A DNA stretch of 25,163 nucleotides from RGIG5327 sp045612485 (GTDB lineage Bacteria > Verrucomicrobiota > Lentisphaeria > Victivallales > UBA1829): positions 1-25,163 of the forward strand of contig JAZKZE010000085.1 of NCBI GenBank assembly GCA_045612485.1, given 5' to 3'. Both the position numbers and the translations under genes were made by a program. Positions 21,585-25,163 of the stretch are shown here, piece by piece (positions within the stretch are counted from its first letter, which is position 1; each line of letters opens with the position of its first letter). The notes under the pieces are model-generated. The model saw nothing but the letters and a program-made list of their open reading frames with translations, ran no database searches and was not told the origin of the DNA.

Positions 21585-24521
21585 TTATTTCTTTTTAGCA
21601 GGAGCCTTTTTGGGGGGTGCTTTTTTAGGCGGAGCCGGTCTTTTGGGCGGTGCGACTTTCCGGGGGGCTTTGGGCGGAGTAAGATAATACTTGTAACTCA
21701 AAGTCTTACCCAGATCCTTCACAAGTTTTGCCTTCAGTGCGGCATCCCTTCTGTTTTCCTTCAGAACAAAATCAAAGTAGGGCTTGTAATAATCCGCAAG
21801 AGTTTTACTCACATAGGGATAGGTGTTCGGATCTTCTCCCAGCATAGAGGCGGACTTGATGTCGCCGTTCATTGCAAAGAATACCGGTACGATGGCTTCA
21901 TTATTCAAGCCGTACCTGCCGAAGGCTTCCTGAATGAATCTGCGGAATGCCGCCGGAGATTTATCCCGCATTTCTTCAAGAGTGATGGTGTATATCTTTG
22001 TTCCGGATTTTCCGTAAATGGTGTAGTTTTCAACTTTGTCCACTTTGCAGATGACCCGGTTGATCGTCATACTGATTCCCTTGAATTTCGGATGACCTTT
22101 TGTGAGGTAAGTTCCGATGACAAGAGCTCTTCTCTGGGCGTTGTAAACTGTGTTCATATCCTGGGAGAGTTTCATGGTATCCGGACGGAGTACTTTGACA
22201 TTTCCCAGACGTTTTTTCGCTTCCTGATACTCCGGATCCGCTGAAGGTGCCTGTAATAATTTCTTAGCTTCTGCGAAAATTTTTGCAACAGCCTTCTGTT
22301 TTTCCTGAACAGAAGTAGTAAAATCAAAATTGGCAGAGTAAAACTCTTTACGCAATGCCATCATTTCTTTATGTTTGGCAGCCTGGATTTTTGCTTCGAT
22401 TCTTTTGGCAGCCGCTTTCAGTCTGTTTTCAATGGCAAGGATCTCGCTTCTTTTACGTTCTCTTTCCCTGGCTTCGTCGGCTTTCAATTTTTCACGTACA
22501 GCGGCCTGTTTTCTGGCTTCTTCCTCTTCCCGGATGGAGGCATTTTTACTCTGATATTCCGCATGAAGAGTATTCTGCGGAGAGTTGCATTTTTCTATAT
22601 CTGCCGCAGTAAAATATCCGCGGATCTTTTTATAAAGCTCTTCCTCTTCAGGTGTTGCAGGATCCGGTTTCTTTGCCATAAATTCTTCGCATTTATTCCA
22701 GATCTCTTCCTGTGAAAGCTCACTGTTCTCCAATTCTGCAAGAAGTTTTTTCAACTCTTTCAAAAGTGCAGATTCATTGCTTTCACTGACTTCCAATGTG
22801 GAAAGATTGGCTTTTTTCGCCGCCATATTGTAGAGGGAAAATGCCCCGTTTTTTACTTTATCAACACCGATGACAAAAACAGCAGCAACAGCAAGAACTG
22901 CAATACCTCCGACGATCCCAAGAGAGATGAAAAGTTTTTTCTGTTTCTGTTTTCTGGCTTTTTCCTGCCGTTCCAGCATCAACGGATTGGCAAGATCTTT
23001 CTTTTCTTTCTTTTCCTTGCCCTTATCGTCATTGCCGGATTTCTTTTCTTCCTTCTTTTCTTCTTTCTTTTCCGCTTCCGGTTTCTTTTCTTCCTGTTTG
23101 GGGGCTTCCGGTTTCTTTTCCTCTTTTTTCAAAGACAATCCGCCGGGGGCCTTCAAGCCTGCGGGAGCTTGAGGTGCTGCCGGAGTTTGGGGTGCAGCGG
23201 GAACCTGAGGCGCAGCAGGAGCTTGCGGAGCCGTCCCGGGAATCTGAAGCCCCTGAGGAACTTGTGGAACTGCCGGAGCCTGAGGCGCAGCAGGAGCTTG
23301 TGGAGTCGTCCCGGGAATCTGAAGCCCCTGAGGAACTTGTGGAACTGCGGGAGGCTGAGGCGCAGCAGGAGCTTGTGGAGCCGTCCCGGGAATCTGAAGC
23401 CCCTGAGGAGCCTGAGGTGCTGCGGGTGCCTGTGGAACTGCCGGAGCAACGGGTACTTGAGGAACTTCCGGGACGCCGGCAGACTGCTGTACATTCTGAA
23501 GCGGAACTGCCTGAACAGGGATCGCCTGGGCTACCTGCGGCAGGATCGAAGCGCGTTTCGCCTGAACCGGTACGGCATGGAGTAACGGCTGATTATTTTT
23601 TACAGCCCGCAGATCTTCCAACAGATCCTCTGCGGATTTATAACGGTTTTCAGCGTGGGGAGCCATCATTTTACAGATGACATCCGATAACCCTGCCGGA
23701 AGGGAAGGATTTTTTACAGCGGGAGGAACCAGTTCGCCTGTAAGGTGCTGTTGAGCAATTTCTGCGGCACTTGCGCCTGTGTAGGGAAATTCCCCTGTGA
23801 CAAACTGGTAGAAGGTGGCACCCAGACTGTATATATCACTGCGGATATCCATGGGTTCTCCGGTGAGATGCTCCGGACTGATATACTGGGGTGTTCCCAT
23901 AATGGTTTCCCCGTCGGATTCTGCATCTTCCGCCATCTTTGCCAATCCCAGATCGGCAAGTTTGGCTCTGTCGGAACTTGTAAGCATGATATTATCCGGT
24001 TTGATGTCCCGGTGGATCAGGTGTTCCTCCTTCCATGCGTAATCCAGAGCCCCTGTGATCTGTTCAATAATGGCAATGGCTCTGTCGGGGGCAATGATAT
24101 TTTCCCTTGCCAGAACCTCCTTCATGGTTTCCCCGTCAATATACTCCATGGCAAAATAGAATATACCGTCATCTTCCCCCACTGCGTATGCCTGAACGAT
24201 ATTGGGGTGATTGAGTTTTGCCGCAGATCTTGCCTCTTTGATGAATCCTTCCACAAATCCTGTATTGCCTGCATAATTACCGGAAAGCAGTTTCAATGCG
24301 GCCGGACGGTCAAGGGAGAGCTGATGGGATAAATACACAATTCCCATTCCCCCTACACCGATCTCCTGCTGAATGACAAAATCCCCGACAACCGTTCCCG
24401 GTTCGATTCTGTTTGCCGGTACGGTAATGGTATTGGAACAATGGCCGCACTGAACCTGGGCACCCATCAATGCCGGATCCACCGCGACAACTCCCTGACA
24501 TACTGAACATAAAAACTTCAT
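21585..24521 (-). CDS. Transmembrane Ser/Thr protein kinase with zinc ribbon and repeat linker
   Basis: This 978-residue Hanks-type kinase starts with a zinc ribbon (C5, C8, C25, C28). The kinase domain covers about 46-310: glycine loop GVGGMG (55-60), Lys77 in ALKLL, Glu96, HRDIKPDN (170-177), DLG at 190-192 in place of DFG, and the activation segment end GTPQYISPE (209-217). A Pro/Ala/Gln linker (about 350-460) contains a 25-residue repeat, followed by a Lys/Glu-rich stretch (465-510). One membrane helix lies at about 530-552. A Glu/Lys/Arg coiled coil (about 660-720) and a C-terminal domain (about 780-945) follow, with a Pro/Lys tail (949-978). The C-terminal half would be outside the cytoplasm and may sense a ligand. 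The ATG has AGGAG 12 nt upstream. Confidence 0.94.
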   Translation of the reverse strand: MKFLCSVCQGVVAVDPALMGAQVQCGHCSNTITVPANRIEPGTVVGDFVIQQEIGVGGMGIVYLSHQLSLDRPAALKLLSGNYAGNTGFVEGFIKEARSAAKLNHPNIVQAYAVGEDDGIFYFAMEYIDGETMKEVLARENIIAPDRAIAIIEQITGALDYAWKEEHLIHRDIKPDNIMLTSSDRAKLADLGLAKMAEDAESDGETIMGTPQYISPEHLTGEPMDIRSDIYSLGATFYQFVTGEFPYTGASAAEIAQQHLTGELVPPAVKNPSLPAGLSDVICKMMAPHAENRYKSAEDLLEDLRAVKNNQPLLHAVPVQAKRASILPQVAQAIPVQAVPLQNVQQSAGVPEVPQVPVAPAVPQAPAAPQAPQGLQIPGTAPQAPAAPQPPAVPQVPQGLQIPGTTPQAPAAPQAPAVPQVPQGLQIPGTAPQAPAAPQVPAAPQTPAAPQAPAGLKAPGGLSLKKEEKKPEAPKQEEKKPEAEKKEEKKEEKKSGNDDKGKEKKEKKDLANPLMLERQEKARKQKQKKLFISLGIVGGIAVLAVAAVFVIGVDKVKNGAFSLYNMAAKKANLSTLEVSESNESALLKELKKLLAELENSELSQEEIWNKCEEFMAKKPDPATPEEEELYKKIRGYFTAADIEKCNSPQNTLHAEYQSKNASIREEEEARKQAAVREKLKADEARERERKRSEILAIENRLKAAAKRIEAKIQAAKHKEMMALRKEFYSANFDFTTSVQEKQKAVAKIFAEAKKLLQAPSADPEYQEAKKRLGNVKVLRPDTMKLSQDMNTVYNAQRRALVIGTYLTKGHPKFKGISMTINRVICKVDKVENYTIYGKSGTKIYTITLEEMRDKSPAAFRRFIQEAFGRYGLNNEAIVPVFFAMNGDIKSASMLGEDPNTYPYVSKTLADYYKPYFDFVLKENRRDAALKAKLVKDLGKTLSYKYYLTPPKAPRKVAPPKRPAPPKKAPPKKAPAKKK
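23206..23430 (-). repeat. 75-bp tandem repeat, three copies, in the kinase linker
   Basis: Three head-to-tail copies start at 23206, 23281 and 23356; the last degrades at its end. Landmarks TGAGGCGCAGCAGGAGCTTG and CCCGGGAATCTGAAGCCCC recur every 75 bases. The repeat encodes 25 residues with the core PQGLQIPGT inside Pro/Ala/Gln. High similarity between copies suggests recent expansion or continuing recombination. Copy changes would keep the frame. Confidence 0.95.
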
Positions 24522-24646
24522 TTTATTTTTTTACTCCTGTATCTTGCCATTTTTCTTTATCCATTGCATATCTTCCGTCCTGTCCCCGGAATATTTCCGG
24601 TCTTAAAAATCTTCAAGGACAAAATCAAACCACTTTTTCACACTAT

Positions 24647-24674
24647 ACTATAATATATTTTTCCCGTATTGCAA
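24647..24674 (-). promoter_or_regulatory. Candidate promoter of the kinase gene
   Basis: On the minus strand TTGCAA (24674-24669), a 16-nt spacer and TATAGT (24652-24647) lie about 125 nt before the kinase ATG, within an AT-rich block. The leader that follows (24522-24640) shows no clear hairpin with a T-run. Confidence 0.42.
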
Positions 24675-24684
24675 ATCATTTCTT

Positions 24685-24703
24685 CCGGAAAAAACTTTTC
24701 CGG
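24685..24703. repeat. Inverted repeat CCGGAAAA / TTTTCCGG upstream of the kinase promoter
   Basis: Perfect 8-bp arms separated by 3 nt lie 10 nt upstream of the candidate -35 box of the kinase gene, between it and the structured element. Placement suits a regulator-binding site. No T-run follows on the minus strand; on the plus strand AGTAAAAAA follows, so it is not a terminator in either direction. A related inverted repeat lies at 3472-3494. Confidence 0.5.
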
Positions 24704-24740
24704 AGTAAAAAACTTCCTTACTTTTGCATCTTTTGCATTA

Positions 24741-24893
24741 AAAATCACAGCTGTCCTGTAAAAAATTCAGACAAAAGAAAAAATATCGTCTGCCAGGCGA
24801 GGAGGTTGCCAACCAGCGCGCAGTGGACGTGCGACTGTAGTGCAGGGCAATCGCCTTGCACCCGCCTGCACAAGAGTGTTGGCGGAGGAGCCG
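24741..24893 (+). repeat. Structured dispersed element, right copy
   Basis: On the plus strand this copy matches the left-end copy (minus strand) over about 155 positions with a single 1-nt spacing change. AAAAATCACAGCTGTCC opens it; GCCAGGCGAGG, GGTTGCC, CGCGCAGTGGA, GTGCGA and GCAGGGCAATCGCCTTGC follow. Predicted hairpins are CGCGC/GTGCG, GCAGGGC/GCCTTGC and the covarying stem at 24862-24885 (CCGCC and CAC paired with GTG and GGCGG, loop AAGA). G-T pairs in the first two stems become unfavourable A-C mismatches on the other strand, so the plus strand is the likely transcript. The element may extend further right; the left copy is cut by the window edge, so the boundary cannot be set. Confidence 0.8.
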
Positions 24894-25163
24894 GGAGCGA
24901 GCAGTAAGGGGCGAGTGAGAGAGGGCATTTATGCCCGGAGGAACGCAGGCGCATATATTATGGAAAAAGAAACTGCCGCATTACGAAAGAGTTTGACTGC
25001 ACAAAAGGAAAAAGTGAGGGGGAGAGGGGAGAGAAAAAAGTAAAATGCGTTTGGGGCTCTCTCCTGAAGGTTGCACAAAACAGGATAAAGAAGTATTTTT
25101 GAAAAAATCTGACAAAATCACTTTTTTAAAAGCAGATTTCTTTACGCACATAATTTTGTAAAA
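24894..25163. other. Non-coding flank without a supportable gene
   Basis: The stretch is purine-rich on the plus strand (GGGGGAGAGGGGAGAG near 25018-25033). A small hairpin GGGCA / TGCCC with a 4-nt loop lies at 24923-24936 and may belong to the structured element. A 27-codon plus-strand frame from the ATG at 24960 is Lys/Arg-rich without recognisable features. From about 25075 to the end the sequence is AT-rich. I see no promoter, RNA gene or terminator I can support. Confidence 0.5.

Noticed and set aside
23206..23430. Regular 75-bp repeats considered as a CRISPR array
   Set aside because: There are no variable spacers between short repeats; the units are head-to-tail, in frame, and encode a Pro/Ala/Gln linker.
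23174..23680. Plus-strand open frame rich in Glu/Leu/Pro opposite the kinase linker
   Set aside because: It is open only because the 75-bp repeat lacks stops in several frames; the opposite frame is part of an intact kinase.
24960..25043. Short plus-strand frame after the structured element considered as a leader peptide or small gene
   Set aside because: It has 27 codons of Lys/Arg-rich low complexity. The GGAGG upstream is too far (about 18 nt) from the ATG, and no homology is recognisable.

Overview
The window looks like a chromosomal segment of a PVC-superphylum bacterium, most likely Lentisphaerota (Victivallales-like) or a close relative. The main evidence is a DUF1549/DUF1553 protein, a gene family concentrated in Planctomycetes, Verrucomicrobia and Lentisphaerota, paired with a PPC-domain protein. 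A large transmembrane Ser/Thr kinase and very large exported carbohydrate-active-looking proteins fit the same group. Base composition is moderate and gene style is uniform, with no phage, transposase, rRNA, tRNA or CRISPR. All 15 genes I accept are on the minus strand, so transcription runs from high to low coordinates.

Layout in transcription order: (1) 24.5-21.6 kb, a Ser/Thr kinase with an N-terminal zinc ribbon, a 25-residue Pro/Ala repeat linker, one membrane segment and a large C-terminal region. (2) 21.5-17.5 kb, an adenylosuccinate lyase of the long type close to animal ADSL, an exported TPR protein, a four-helix membrane protein, and a small exported protein whose domain recurs in the next gene. 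A strong terminator follows the small protein. (3) 17.4-13.35 kb, a 1362-residue exported protein with that shared N-terminal domain, a central glycoside-hydrolase-like barrel and a C-terminal beta-rich region; it ends at a strong terminator. (4) 13.2-11.1 kb, a cytoplasmic GH36 alpha-galactosidase with its own promoter and candidate operator. (5) 10.9-3.5 kb, a tightly packed series: DUF1549/DUF1553 protein, PPC protein, tandem Rid/chorismatase-like protein, exported metallophosphoesterase and DusC-like tRNA-dihydrouridine synthase, joined by a TAATG overlap, an ATGA overlap and a 2-nt gap. (6) 3.46-0.16 kb, an HPr-like phosphocarrier without the usual regulatory serine, then TrkA and TrkH of a potassium uptake system.

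The most unusual signal is outside the genes. A dispersed element occurs at both ends of the window in opposite orientation (about 1-157 on the minus strand and 24741-24893 on the plus strand). The copies share blocks of near-identical sequence and fold into the same series of hairpins. One hairpin has diverged in sequence but keeps its pairing through three paired compensatory changes, and G-T pairs in two other hairpins point to the same strand being transcribed. I read this as a candidate undescribed structured RNA or structured mobile repeat; I cannot search for further copies.

Sections (1) to (4) suggest sensing plus polysaccharide or galactoside use. Section (5) combines envelope proteins of unknown role with metabolic and tRNA-modifying housekeeping genes, and (6) is ion homeostasis with a possible PTS link. 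Functional links between sections are inference only.
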